Assembly: GCA_015061575.1 (NCBI GenBank)
Contig: SUWF01000007.1
Span: 26,701 to 90,700 of the forward strand
Direction: 5' to 3'
Length of the DNA: 64,000 bases
Source of the DNA: Lentisphaerota bacterium
GTDB taxonomy: Bacteria; Verrucomicrobiota; Lentisphaeria; Victivallales; Victivallaceae
Positions 16,813 to 25,565 of the stretch are shown piece after piece. Made by a program: the position numbers and the translations under genes. Every line of letters starts with the position of its first letter. The first letter of the stretch is position 1. The notes below the pieces were generated by a model. It made no database searches. It was not told the DNA's origin and saw only the letters and a program-made list of their open reading frames with translations.

Positions 16813-18093
16813 ATGCGCTATGTAACTTTACCCGCAGGCATTGAAACCGCAGTTTTTGTGCTGGATTCCGGAGCGGTAACCGAAACTCCGGCGGTGCTGA
16901 AAAAATATTTTCCCAACTATCGGCCGCTGATCATTGCCGACGGCAACACCTGGCAGGTTGCCGGTGAAACTGTGCATAAACTCTGCCGGGCGGCGGGGTT
17001 GATTGATTACGAACCGATCATCTTGCCATCTGATCCCAAACCGCACCCGGATTACACGCTTTCGGAAAAATTGGCCGCTCAGCTGCCGGAAGATTGTGTG
17101 CCGCTGGCAGTGGGTTCCGGCGTGATCAACGATTTGGTCAAATGTGCTTCCAGCCTGAAAAATCTGCGCTATTGCTGCGTGGCGACTGCTGCCAGCGTGG
17201 ATGGTTACACCGCCAGCGGCGGAGCCATGAGCGTGGATGGCCAAAAGAAGACTGTCCCCTGCCCTGCACCCTACGCCTTGATCGCTGACCGGGATATTCT
17301 GCAGACTGCGCCACCGGAGATGATGGCTTCCGGCTATGCTGATTTGATGAGCAAAGTTACCGGCGGAGCAGATTGGATCATTGCTGATGAACTAAAGATC
17401 GAAGCCATCGACCCGGCCATCTGGAGCATGGTGCAGGATGATTTGCGGGATAATCTGGCTGATCCCAACGATCTGGAAAAACTTTTTCTGGGCTTGGCGG
17501 CCACCGGTTATGCCATGCAGCTTTATCACGATTCCCGTCCTGCCTCCGGAGCAGAACATTTGTGCAGCCACGTTTGGGAAATGGAGCATCTGGCGATCAA
17601 CGGCGAAGAAATTTCGCATGGATTCAAGGTCGGCATCGGTGTGCTGGCCATTGCCCAACTGCAGGAATTTGTGATCAATACCCCGCTGGAAACAGCTCAA
17701 AAACTGGCCGCCGCTCCGCTGGATAAAGCCGCCCGCCAAGCTGAAATCGACCAGCTTTTGATCAAAGGCTGCTATGGCAGCGCCATTGCACCGCTGGCGT
17801 TGAATAAAACGCCGTTTGATGCAGCGATGACCGCCCGGCGGGAACTTATCTGGCAGCATTGGACAGCCTTGCAGCAGCGGTTGCAGCAACAGCTGCTGCC
17901 TTCAACAACTTTGCGGAAAATGCTGCAAAAAGCTGCGGCGCCAACGTTGTTTGAAGAAATCGGTCTGGATGCGGCACAATATATCCACGGCATCAAAACC
18001 GCTCAGTTGATCCGCAACCGCTACACTGTGCTGGATATGCTTTACGAAACAGGTCTTCTGGATGCAGCCATAAAAACCATTAAAAACGCTTGA
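16813..18093 (+). CDS. sn-glycerol-1-phosphate dehydrogenase (AraM/EgsA-like)
   Basis: 426 residues. The nucleotide-binding loop is AVGSGVINDLVK, followed by CVATAASVDGYTASGGAM and the region DRDILQTAPPEMMASGYADLMSK, all typical of AraM/EgsA-type metal-dependent dehydrogenases. Metal ligands are expected at an Asp (GGADW region), and at His residues (SGAEHLCSHVWEMEH and SHGFKVG). The reaction is NAD(P)H reduction of dihydroxyacetone phosphate to sn-glycerol 1-phosphate. The bacterial enzyme (Bacillus AraM) uses Ni. It is probably transcribed with the HAD phosphatase. Confidence 0.85.
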   Translation: MRYVTLPAGIETAVFVLDSGAVTETPAVLKKYFPNYRPLIIADGNTWQVAGETVHKLCRAAGLIDYEPIILPSDPKPHPDYTLSEKLAAQLPEDCVPLAVGSGVINDLVKCASSLKNLRYCCVATAASVDGYTASGGAMSVDGQKKTVPCPAPYALIADRDILQTAPPEMMASGYADLMSKVTGGADWIIADELKIEAIDPAIWSMVQDDLRDNLADPNDLEKLFLGLAATGYAMQLYHDSRPASGAEHLCSHVWEMEHLAINGEEISHGFKVGIGVLAIAQLQEFVINTPLETAQKLAAAPLDKAARQAEIDQLLIKGCYGSAIAPLALNKTPFDAAMTARRELIWQHWTALQQRLQQQLLPSTTLRKMLQKAAAPTLFEEIGLDAAQYIHGIKTAQLIRNRYTVLDMLYETGLLDAAIKTIKNA

Positions 18094-18301
18094 AATCAAA
18101 CCGGAAAAATATAGGAGGGCGCACATCAATATCAAGCAGTTTTTGATATGCGCCCCAAAAAAATGGACACAACTGAAGGTGGGGAATATTTTATGGCAAA
18201 AGGAACGCCCCCCAAAAAAGTACAGTGCAAATTTTAACTTGCGAATTATTAAGATAAAAGGAATGGGCCCAGTTGAATACCGAGCCCATTTCATGTAATT
18301 A
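18094..18301. other. gene-free stretch with hairpins and a degenerate direct repeat
   Basis: A bulged hairpin pairs GGGCGC with GCGCCC around ATATCAA / TTGATAT (18116-18156). Two similar segments, CGCCCC-A7-TGGACA at 18151 and CGCCCCCC-A6-GTACAGT at 18206, lie 55 bases apart. A second hairpin AATGGGC / GCCCATT spans about 18262-18290. The look is that of an eroded mobile or repeat end, but no transposase is present. Confidence 0.4.
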
Positions 18302-18406
18302 AATTATCCAACTTTTTGGTGGCACTTCAAAGATTCTGCCCCCCAGCTGCTTTATCTCCGGCAGCAGTGCAGGCAGAAAATTTGCGAAATACTCATTTTC
18401 CGTCAA
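18302..18406 (-). pseudogene. coding-like remnant or small ORF overlapping the 361-residue gene
   Basis: On the minus strand, in a different frame from the upstream gene, a protein-like stretch reads TENEYFANFLPALLPEIKQ and ends FEVPPKSWII before TAA. The frame is open from 18439 and has a possible TTG start at 18406 (35 codons) but no clear ribosome site. Its balanced composition suggests real coding history, perhaps the tail of a lost gene. The parent family is not recognised. Confidence 0.3.
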
Positions 18407-19478
18407 CTGAAAACGGCTTTTTAGCTTCCGGATGAGCGGCTAAATAATCACTTATTTCCTTTTCCAAAACCTTGCTCCAGACAAACCAATCGACCCAGTA
18501 GTTAAAGCGATTGCCTTCAACCGACAGCACCGGAGTACCTTCCGCTTTGCTGCCTTTGTAGAGTTTGGATCCATCCGCATTGATGCAGGCAATAGGTTCA
18601 GCACTCGTTGATCCGGCATAAATCAACCCTTTGCTGCCCATGTGCAGCAGCGGTTCACCTTCCACACCGGAACCGGAAATCAATGCGTACCGCACAATAT
18701 TCTGAGCAGTGCAAAGCGGCACAAAAGTTTTGTTTTTCAAATCAAAGAAATGGATTATATACGGTTTTTTTATTTTCTTTTTACCAACAGCGGCAAATTT
18801 ACCCAGACTTACAGCATACCGGGCCGCATTCGTATCATCTTTAAGCGCTTCACCTTCATAGATGAATCCATTGCGAAAGGTGTAAATAACCTTACCATCC
18901 TGCAGATATTTGGTGACAGCCTGCTTATTAAAGGGCAGCGAGAGTATATGTAATTTTACTTCCTTGACCTGAGGTTTCGGTGCAGAAAAGTCCAGGGGCT
19001 TAAATCCCAGATCATCAGCCAGATAATACTGGGCGGCAACAGTCAGCATCAAACCTGTCGGCAAATTACCGTTACGGAAGTTGGCAATACATTTGCTGCC
19101 TTTAAATAAAGCATTGTTTTTACAGACAGCAACGGCGCTGCTGCTGCCGGGCTTGTAAATATTGCCATTGCGGTATTCAAGAATGACTTTCCCCTGTTTG
19201 TTGACCAAACGATCAGGCGTGGAGTTTTTTAACTCCAACAGCCATCCACCCCGAATCGGCATGATCCGCCGGGTGTTTTCGTCATAACGAAAAATCCGGT
19301 TGGTCGTTGAACGGCCTTTACCCACCGTCCAATAAGGTTTATTGTACTCTACGGAAAATTTAACATCCGTACTGCCGTTACCGTTGCAGATTGTTACCAC
19401 CGGCGCTGCACCAAGTACCGTGCAACTCAGCAATATGAACAAGCTGTAAATAATATTCTTCATATTTTCAAATTTCAT
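18393..19478 (-). CDS. secreted IYKGS-repeat protein, long form
   Basis: 361 residues with a signal peptide (after MKNIIYS, residues about 6-24, SLFILLSCTVLGAAP); ATG 19463 is an alternative start that would begin exactly at MKNIIYS. The body contains degenerate units of the form (I/L)YKGS-x-x-(S/A)-x-x-hydrophobic (IYKGSS-like, LYKGS, FIYEGE, LIYAGS), spaced irregularly, which suggests a repeated beta-hairpin fold. No catalytic residues are recognised. It starts 8 bases after the stop of the 190-residue gene that carries the same motif, so the two are one operon of related extracytoplasmic proteins of unknown role. Confidence 0.6.
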   Translation of the reverse strand: MKFENMKNIIYSLFILLSCTVLGAAPVVTICNGNGSTDVKFSVEYNKPYWTVGKGRSTTNRIFRYDENTRRIMPIRGGWLLELKNSTPDRLVNKQGKVILEYRNGNIYKPGSSSAVAVCKNNALFKGSKCIANFRNGNLPTGLMLTVAAQYYLADDLGFKPLDFSAPKPQVKEVKLHILSLPFNKQAVTKYLQDGKVIYTFRNGFIYEGEALKDDTNAARYAVSLGKFAAVGKKKIKKPYIIHFFDLKNKTFVPLCTAQNIVRYALISGSGVEGEPLLHMGSKGLIYAGSTSAEPIACINADGSKLYKGSKAEGTPVLSVEGNRFNYWVDWFVWSKVLEKEISDYLAAHPEAKKPFSVDGK

Positions 19479-19486
19479 TAAATTTT

Positions 19487-20059
19487 TTATTTTGCAAATT
19501 CAATTGCCATGAAAAGCAGTCTTGCGCCGTTAAAATTACCTGTCCAGTTAAGTACGCAATCTTTTTCGTCCGTGGAATCGCCACGGTACATCTTGCGATC
19601 TTTGATCGTATAAAGCGCCGTCATGGGAACAACTTTGCTGCCGTCTGACGAAAGATTGTAAGAGGTGATGATCTTTACGCCGCCTTTTTCATTTTTTTCT
19701 ACAAAATCACGGGCGACCACAAAACCCTTATAAATTTTGGCCTCAACAATATCGCCTCGCTTGGTTTTGGTTTCCACAATAGTTGCCAAACAGGAATTTT
19801 TGTCAATAGCAGCACCTTTGTAGATCCGGCCTCCGCTCAAGCGGTATAACGATTTTCCGTAAGGGATATTGGCTTCTTTGCCCACTTCATTGCCAGGATG
19901 ATTGAAAATCATGTTTTTGCAGGCGGCATCGCTATAAAATTTGCGGGATTTGTAGTAGCAAACAACATCTTTTTTAGCGCTGCCCTTATAAATGGAATCT
20001 GCAGCTACCGCTCCCATGATCATACCCATTGCCAGAATGCAAATCATGATTTTTTTCAT
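19487..20059 (-). CDS. secreted IYKGS-repeat protein, short form
   Basis: 190 residues, signal peptide about 1-20 (MICILAMGMIMGAVAA). SIYKGSAKKD, RIYKGAAIDK, KIYKGFVV and KMYRGDSTDE are four copies of a short unit spread over the mature protein. The ribosome site AGAAGG and a near-consensus promoter precede it. The same unit appears in the downstream 361-residue protein. Function unknown; the fold is probably all-beta and the location outside the inner membrane. Confidence 0.65.
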   Translation of the reverse strand: MKKIMICILAMGMIMGAVAADSIYKGSAKKDVVCYYKSRKFYSDAACKNMIFNHPGNEVGKEANIPYGKSLYRLSGGRIYKGAAIDKNSCLATIVETKTKRGDIVEAKIYKGFVVARDFVEKNEKGGVKIITSYNLSSDGSKVVPMTALYTIKDRKMYRGDSTDEKDCVLNWTGNFNGARLLFMAIEFAK

Positions 20060-20183
20060 TTTTCCTTCTCCCGTTTTTATAAATTACATTTATTCCGTTT
20101 TACCACGGAAACTCTGTTCAGCCGGAAGATGTTCCACCGTTTCGTATTCAAAAAAACGCCGGATCTCCACCCTGTCCTACCAA

Positions 20184-20212
20184 AAGATAACATACAAAAA
20201 GTATTTTGTCAA
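20184..20212 (-). promoter_or_regulatory. promoter of the IYKGS operon
   Basis: Minus strand TTGACA, 17 nt, TATCTT, one of the best matches in the window; the leader is about 115 nt. Apart from this promoter, 20060-20287 holds nothing I can identify. Confidence 0.65.
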
Positions 20213-20287
20213 GAGTCATAAAGATTTTTTTAGCATATATTTGATAATAATACAGCTTTTTCCGGTATATATCGCTTCATAACTTAC

Positions 20288-20440
20288 TCAGGAGAAGCGT
20301 TCACTCCTCCAAAAGCTTCGCAGGCCAGCTGCCTGGTCTCCGGATAACAGCTGTGCCTGCAAGGCCATACGTTCACGGCTTGCTGCGGCATAGTAAAAAC
20401 GAAGACGGCCCCTGAGTTCTGCATTAAGTTTTGATAGCAA
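20288..20440 (-). pseudogene. coding-like C-terminal remnant
   Basis: A minus-strand frame, different from the longer ORF in this place, is free of stops from 20497 to the TGA at 20288 and reads protein-like in its last 50 codons (KLNAELRGRLRFYYAAASRE, then RMALQAQLLSGDQAAGLRSF). The only starts are TTG at 20440 and an internal ATG at 20368, and the TTG lies right behind the terminator of the LeuA-like gene. It may be the end of a deleted gene or a small unannotated protein. Family not recognised. Confidence 0.3.
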
Positions 20441-20444
20441 AAAA

Positions 20445-20476
20445 GCTGTTGCAAAACCTGACAGCTTTGCAACAGC
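20445..20476 (-). terminator. terminator of the lpxC-fabZ-LeuA-like operon
   Basis: Perfect 11-bp stem GCTGTTGCAAA / TTTGCAACAGC with a 10-nt loop, followed on the minus strand by U6. Confidence 0.85.
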
Positions 20477-20503
20477 CCCATGATAATACTTGCTTAATTA
20501 TGC

Positions 20504-22048
20504 TCAGACCAATACCAGATTGAGCATTTTTTCGGTAGCCTGGATCGCCGCCGCCAGCTGGTCACTGTCTACCCCAACGGTGATCAGCGGACGGTCATTT
20601 TCCCGCTCCCAGGTGATACGGGTTTCCACCAACGCATCGGTTTTACCGCCCGGCGGGATACGCACTTCGTAATCGCTGAGCTTCGGGAAGGTCTTGCCCA
20701 CACCTTTGAGCGCTTTGCGCAGCGCTTTTACAAACGCATCGTAGCCCCCGTCGCCGTTGGCACTGCCGTGGATAAGTTCATTTTCGTACTTCACAGCCAC
20801 GACCGAATGGGGCGTTACGCCGTGACGGGTTTCGATCTGATAATCCACGATCTGCACCTTGCCGGATATGGGCTGATTCAGCACGCTGCCGATCACGAAC
20901 GGCAGATCGGCGGCTGTGACCTGTTTTTTCTTATCGCCCAGACGGATGATTTCAGCCAGCACCCGTTTGCGCTGTTCGTCATCCAATTCAATTCCGATTT
21001 CCTCAAGATTTTTTTCCAGCGAGGCTTTGCCGGAAAGCTTGCCCAAGGCGTAGATGCGGTTGCGGCTGAAACGCTCCGGCAGCAATTTATTGGCGTAAAG
21101 ATCGCCCTTTTTGTCGCCGTCGGCATGAACTCCGCAAGTTTGGGTAAATACGTCAGAACCGATCACCGGCGTGTTCCATGCACAGCGTTTGCCGGAGAGC
21201 GTCTGCACCAGACTGCTGACATAGAGCAGCTGTTTTTCGGCAATCTTGATCTTGCGGTCGGTCATATCCTGCACCGCCACGGTCAGCGTAGGCAGCGGCT
21301 GATTGCCGGTGCGTTCACCCAAGCCGTTGATCGTGGTATGCACCCCGGAAACCCCGGCTTTGATCGCCGCAATGCTGTTGGCCGTTACCATGCCATAATC
21401 GTTATGGCCGTGGAAATCCACCTTCAAATCCGGGAACGCTGCAAAGATCCACTCCATATAGCAGCTGACTTCATCCGGCGTCAGCACGCCCAGCGTGTCC
21501 GGCAGCATTATCCGCTCGACCGGCAAATTCTGCAGCATTTTTATGAAGTTATACACATAACCGAAGTCATCCCGGGTGCCGTTTGACCAGTCTTCCAAAT
21601 AGACATTCACAGTCAATCCCAGCCGGTGCGCAAGTTCAATTTCCTCTGCGACCTTCCGATAGTGTGCTTCCGGTGTGCTGCGCAGCTGGATGCGGCAATG
21701 TTTTTCGGAGCCTTTGGCCAGCAGATTTATTACTTTGCCGCCAACATCACAAACCCAGTTGGCAGATTTTCCGCCATCAATGAAGCCCAGAATCTCCATC
21801 CGCTCCAGCACACCATGTTTTTCCGCCCATTCCAGAATATTGCGCACACCGATGCGTTCACCTTCAGAAACTCTTGCGGAACCGATTTCCACCCGATCAA
21901 CTTTGGCACGCAAGATCAACGCCTTGGCGATCTGGAGTTTCTCAGCGGGGGTAAACGCTACCCCCGGCGTCTGTTCTCCGTCCCGCAAAGTCGTATCCAG
22001 AATCTCAACGTATGCACTTTTGTTTTTTTTCTGTCCGCTTGCGTTCAT
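20504..22048 (-). CDS. alpha-isopropylmalate synthase family enzyme (LeuA/CimA-like)
   Basis: 514 residues. The HMGL-like TIM barrel has LDTTLRDGEQTPG (metal Asp and Arg, about 17-29) and the metal ligands in FHGHNDYG; the C-terminal part (about 390-510) is a LeuA regulatory-type domain. The sequence matches the second LeuA-like type found in Bacteroidetes (SARVSEGE, INLLAKGSEKHC, NVYLEDWSNG) rather than classical LeuA. It condenses acetyl-CoA with a 2-keto acid; whether this is 2-ketoisovalerate, pyruvate (citramalate) or another is not decided by sequence. It lies 26 bases behind fabZ and is last in the operon. Confidence 0.8.
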   Translation of the reverse strand: MNASGQKKNKSAYVEILDTTLRDGEQTPGVAFTPAEKLQIAKALILRAKVDRVEIGSARVSEGERIGVRNILEWAEKHGVLERMEILGFIDGGKSANWVCDVGGKVINLLAKGSEKHCRIQLRSTPEAHYRKVAEEIELAHRLGLTVNVYLEDWSNGTRDDFGYVYNFIKMLQNLPVERIMLPDTLGVLTPDEVSCYMEWIFAAFPDLKVDFHGHNDYGMVTANSIAAIKAGVSGVHTTINGLGERTGNQPLPTLTVAVQDMTDRKIKIAEKQLLYVSSLVQTLSGKRCAWNTPVIGSDVFTQTCGVHADGDKKGDLYANKLLPERFSRNRIYALGKLSGKASLEKNLEEIGIELDDEQRKRVLAEIIRLGDKKKQVTAADLPFVIGSVLNQPISGKVQIVDYQIETRHGVTPHSVVAVKYENELIHGSANGDGGYDAFVKALRKALKGVGKTFPKLSDYEVRIPPGGKTDALVETRITWERENDRPLITVGVDSDQLAAAIQATEKMLNLVLV

Positions 22049-22074
22049 GGTAATGCCCTGATTTTATTGGTTGT

Positions 22075-23004
22075 TTACGCAGGATCGACGATCGCAAACA
22101 TCAGCGAGCTGGTAAAGACCAGTTTGCCGTCCACATAGATCTTGCCGGTGCCTTTGCCGAAAGATTTGCGGGCCGGCGGCAGATCCACATCCACCACCAG
22201 CTGATCGCCGGGATAGACCGGCGCAAAGGATTCAGCATCCATCAAAGCGGCAAATAAGCCCAGCTTGCCGGCATTTTCCGGACGGGCCAGCACACAGGCG
22301 CAGCCCGCCTGAGCCATGATTTCGCACAGAATGCTTTCGGGCATGATCGCATAATCTTCGGCTGCGTGCATAAACATAGCTTCGCCGCCGGTCAGATTTT
22401 TGACCGCCACCGCCTTGGTTTCTTCCATCTTGCTGATACCATCGATCAGCAGGAAGGGGAACCGGTGAGGCATAACGGCAATAACGTCGCCGATTTCCTT
22501 GGCATAGCCGCTAGAGCGGTCATATTCGTTGAAAAGCTGCGGCATGGCCGTGGGGGCACTCTTGGCACGCATTTTGAGCGTAAACTGCGCTTCGCAGGTA
22601 ATGCCGCCGGAGTTGGAAACAGTTCCGGTGATGGAGGCTGCGCCATCTTCAATACCATTGACCGTGATTTCCACCTTGGCCCGGTCGCCGGGGACGTTGG
22701 GATTGCGGAATTTGGCTTTGGAAAGTTTCCACAGATAAACATCGCCCTTGTTTTCGGGATCAAGTTCGCCGCGCACGGCGATTTCGGCCAGCTGCTTCAT
22801 AGCTTCGACCTGCAGCACGCCCGGCATGATCGGGTGTCCCGGGAAGTGTCCCTGGAAAAACGGTTCGTTGATACTGAGATTTTTGACCCCGATCAGGTGG
22901 TTGGGTTCCAGAACCTGAACCCGGTCAAGCATCAAATTGGGGTTGCGGTGCGGCAAAATGGCTTTGATCGCACTCAAATCGAGAATTTGGTTGGCTTGCA
23001 GCAT
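22075..23004 (-). CDS. fabZ: tandem hotdog protein: FabZ dehydratase plus degenerate second FabZ-like domain
   Basis: 309 residues from ATG 23004, which has an AAGAGG site; the longer ORF upstream runs through lpxC in another frame. The first domain (about 1-145) is a full FabZ: QGHFPGHP with catalytic His53 and LQVEAMK with Glu67. The second (about 165-309) aligns but reads [12 protein letters not shown] at the same place, so the catalytic His is lost while the Glu (LCEIMAQ) remains. FabZ dehydrates 3-hydroxyacyl-ACP in fatty-acid synthesis. The second domain may be structural. The gene follows lpxC directly. Confidence 0.85.
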   Translation of the reverse strand: MLQANQILDLSAIKAILPHRNPNLMLDRVQVLEPNHLIGVKNLSINEPFFQGHFPGHPIMPGVLQVEAMKQLAEIAVRGELDPENKGDVYLWKLSKAKFRNPNVPGDRAKVEITVNGIEDGAASITGTVSNSGGITCEAQFTLKMRAKSAPTAMPQLFNEYDRSSGYAKEIGDVIAVMPHRFPFLLIDGISKMEETKAVAVKNLTGGEAMFMHAAEDYAIMPESILCEIMAQAGCACVLARPENAGKLGLFAALMDAESFAPVYPGDQLVVDVDLPPARKSFGKGTGKIYVDGKLVFTSSLMFAIVDPA

Positions 23005-23036
23005 AAAATACCTCTTTCTGTTATGTTTATGTAAAA

Positions 23037-23885
23037 TTACTGCTGTTTGGCTATTTCCTGCATGATCGATGCGGCCAGCTCCGTATTGCGGTGATGACCG
23101 GGCTTGACGGCAATAACGTGACCATTCACCCGGCGCCCGCACAAATACAGATCGCCGATCAAATCCAATATCTTGTGCCGGACGATCTCATTTTCGTAGC
23201 GCAGACCATCTTTGCAGACGATTGCTCCGTCGTGGATGATTTCGGCATTATCCAGACTGCCGCCTTTGCACAAGCCCATGGCAATAAGTGCGCCCAGATC
23301 CCGGTAATCCACAAAGGTGCGGGCGCCGCAAATATCCTGATCAAAACTTCCGGCAGTTACAACTATATCCAAAAACTGCGGATCGATCGGGCAGCCTTTG
23401 AAAGATGTAGTGCAGCTTACACGCAGTTCCGGCTGTTCGTTGGGCAGCAGCACCAGCGAAGTAACTCCGGCATCCACAAAAAGCGCCCGGCTGGGATTAA
23501 AATACTTTGCTTCGGCATCCTGTTCAATGGTTCCGGCGGCTTTGAGTACCTCCCAGAACGGCAGACTGCTGCCATCGGCGATCGGCGGCTCCGGCCCATC
23601 CATTTCGATAACACAGTTATCGATCTGCATGGCGTGCAAAGCAGCCATGATGTGTTCAACGGTGTGCGCTACACAAGCGCCTTCGCCAATGGTAGTACCC
23701 CGCCGGACGTCCACGACTTTGCTGGCCAGGGCAGCGACTTCGGGTTTTCCCGGCAAATCGACCCGCCGGAAAACGATACCGCTGTTGATTTCAGCCGGCA
23801 AAAAACGCAGCGTCGAGCGCACGCCGGTATGCAACGCTATGCCCGAAAAGAGGGCAATTTCACGCAATGTTTGCTGTTTATTCAT
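23037..23885 (-). CDS. lpxC: UDP-3-O-acyl-N-acetylglucosamine deacetylase
   Basis: 282 residues, family length. Zinc ligands His78 (HTVEHIMAAL), His237 and Asp241 (RHKILDLIGD), and the catalytic His in KPGHHRN (264-265) are all present. It performs the committed step of lipid A synthesis, so the organism makes an LPS-type outer membrane. It heads an operon with fabZ and a LeuA-like gene and is divergent from miaA, with 83 bases between them. Confidence 0.95.
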   Translation of the reverse strand: MNKQQTLREIALFSGIALHTGVRSTLRFLPAEINSGIVFRRVDLPGKPEVAALASKVVDVRRGTTIGEGACVAHTVEHIMAALHAMQIDNCVIEMDGPEPPIADGSSLPFWEVLKAAGTIEQDAEAKYFNPSRALFVDAGVTSLVLLPNEQPELRVSCTTSFKGCPIDPQFLDIVVTAGSFDQDICGARTFVDYRDLGALIAMGLCKGGSLDNAEIIHDGAIVCKDGLRYENEIVRHKILDLIGDLYLCGRRVNGHVIAVKPGHHRNTELAASIMQEIAKQQ

Positions 23886-23914
23886 AAAAATCCGTAATTA
23901 TATGTGTTTTTTTC

Positions 23915-23942
23915 TTGTAAATATCCAAAATAGTAATATAGT
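23915..23942 (+). promoter_or_regulatory. promoter of miaA
   Basis: TTGTAA, 16 nt, TATAGT, 26 bases before the ATG. Confidence 0.45.
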
Positions 23943-23968
23943 TCAATAAATGGAAATGTAAAGTAAAA

Positions 23969-24937
23969 ATGAGTTTTTTTCCCGAAACAATTGTTGTAAC
24001 CGGGCCGACAGCAACCGGCAAAACCGCTTTGGCTGTCCGTTTGGCGGAAATTTTCAATGGCGAAATCGTCAGTGTTGATTCCCGCCAGGTTTTCCGTCAC
24101 ATGGATGTTGGCTCCGGTAAAGATCTTGCTGAATACGGCAGTGTGCCGTATCATCTGATCGATGTGGCCGATCCCGGCACTCCCTACGATCTGTTTACCT
24201 ATCTTGAGCAGGCCCAGGCTGCAATCAGAAATATTGCCTCCCGGGGGCGACTGCCGATTTTGTGCGGCGGTACGACCATGTATCTGGATGCGCTGCTGCG
24301 GGGATATGCTCTGCAAGGGGCGCCGCCGGATGCAGCGTTGCGGCAGGAGTTGGATCAACTGCCGCTGGCTGAGCTGAATAAAAAATTAGATGAGCTGGCG
24401 CCGGCTGATTTGGCGGAGTTCAAAGACCGCTGCAACCCGCTGCGGGTACGCCGGGCGATAGAAAATGCTTTGAGCTGCGGCCGCTGCGGCTGCGTGAAAA
24501 ACTCCGGCGCCCTGCTGGCCAACAGTCTGATCATTGGTGTATACTTTCCCCGTCCGGAAGTACATAAGCGAGTGGAGATCCGGCTGGATGAGCGGCTGAA
24601 AAATGGCATGATCGAAGAAATCAAAGCTCTGCACGATGTGCATAATGTCAGTTTTGAAGCCCTTGACCGCTACGGTTTGGAATACCGCTACGTTGCCCGT
24701 TATCTGCAAGGTTTGATGGATTATCAGACCATGCGCAACACGCTGCTTTACAGCATACGGAAATTCGTCAAGCGACAGGATATATGGTTCCGGAAAATGG
24801 AGCGGGAAAATATCAATATACATTGGATCCCGCGCGGCGACATAAATGAAGCCGGCGAGCTGGTCAGAAAATTCCTGGCGCATCAGGAACTGCCGCCCAG
24901 CCCCATAAAATTATCTGAAATATTTTACGGCAAGTAA
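23969..24937 (+). CDS. miaA: tRNA dimethylallyltransferase
   Basis: 322 residues. P-loop GPTATGKT at 12-19, SVDSRQVFRHMDVGSGK carrying the catalytic Asp37, and the later RYGLEYRYVARYL motif. It transfers an isopentenyl group from DMAPP to A37 of tRNAs that read U-starting codons. The length and motifs are standard. Followed at 56 bases by an isochorismatase-like gene. Confidence 0.95.
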   Translation: MSFFPETIVVTGPTATGKTALAVRLAEIFNGEIVSVDSRQVFRHMDVGSGKDLAEYGSVPYHLIDVADPGTPYDLFTYLEQAQAAIRNIASRGRLPILCGGTTMYLDALLRGYALQGAPPDAALRQELDQLPLAELNKKLDELAPADLAEFKDRCNPLRVRRAIENALSCGRCGCVKNSGALLANSLIIGVYFPRPEVHKRVEIRLDERLKNGMIEEIKALHDVHNVSFEALDRYGLEYRYVARYLQGLMDYQTMRNTLLYSIRKFVKRQDIWFRKMERENINIHWIPRGDINEAGELVRKFLAHQELPPSPIKLSEIFYGK

Positions 24938-24992
24938 AAAGATTCAACTATTTTGAAACGTTAATTTTCTGAAAAATACAGGAGTGAAAATC

Positions 24993-25544
24993 ATGTTTTG
25001 TTACCCGACTGCAGAAAATTCCGTCTGCGTGATCGTTGACATCCAAGCCCGGCTGCTGCCGGCAATGAATGATTCTGAACAAGTGCTGAACCGCACCCAG
25101 ATGTTGCTCAAAGGCTTGAAAGAGCTGCAAGTACCTGTGGTCGTCACCGAACAGTATCCGCAAGGACTCGGCAACACCGTTCCGGAACTGACCGAACTTT
25201 TGGATGAGCAGACAGCTGTGATCGCCAAAACCAGTTTCTCCTGCTTTGGTGAACCGGCTTTTGCCGAACTTATGGATGTGGAAAAACGCCCGGTCATGAT
25301 CATTGCCGGGATCGAATCGCATGTGTGTGTGGCGCAAACTGCGCTGGATGCCTTGAACCGCGGCTTCAAAGTGTTTATCGTCAGCGATGCCGTCAGTTCC
25401 CGCAAGCAAGCTGATTTGGCTGCTGTTCTGCCGCAGCTGCGCCATGCCGGCTGCTGCGTGGCCAGCGCCGAAGCCATATTATTTATGTTGTTGCGCACGG
25501 CCAAAAACCCGGCCTTCAAAGCAATCAGCAAACTCGTCCGCTGA
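24993..25544 (+). CDS. isochorismatase-family hydrolase
   Basis: 183 residues from ATG 24993, placed 8 nt after GGAG; a GTG at 24984 overlaps that site and is less likely. Catalytic triad of the cysteine-hydrolase fold: Asp in VIVDIQARL, Lys in VIAKTSFSCF and Cys in GIESHVCVAQTA. This is the YcaC-like branch; the substrate is unknown. It shares a bidirectional terminator with the convergent glycosidase gene. Confidence 0.85.
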   Translation: MFCYPTAENSVCVIVDIQARLLPAMNDSEQVLNRTQMLLKGLKELQVPVVVTEQYPQGLGNTVPELTELLDEQTAVIAKTSFSCFGEPAFAELMDVEKRPVMIIAGIESHVCVAQTALDALNRGFKVFIVSDAVSSRKQADLAAVLPQLRHAGCCVASAEAILFMLLRTAKNPAFKAISKLVR

Positions 25545-25565
25545 AAAATTTTTCCGATAAAAAAC

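Noticed and set aside
20284..20481. 65-codon minus ORF
   Set aside because: It runs through the terminator of the LeuA-like operon and another frame in the same place looks much more protein-like.
23005..23142. 46-codon extension of FabZ
   Set aside because: Overlaps the 3' end of lpxC in another frame and does not resemble the hotdog N-terminus; ATG 23004 has a good ribosome site.
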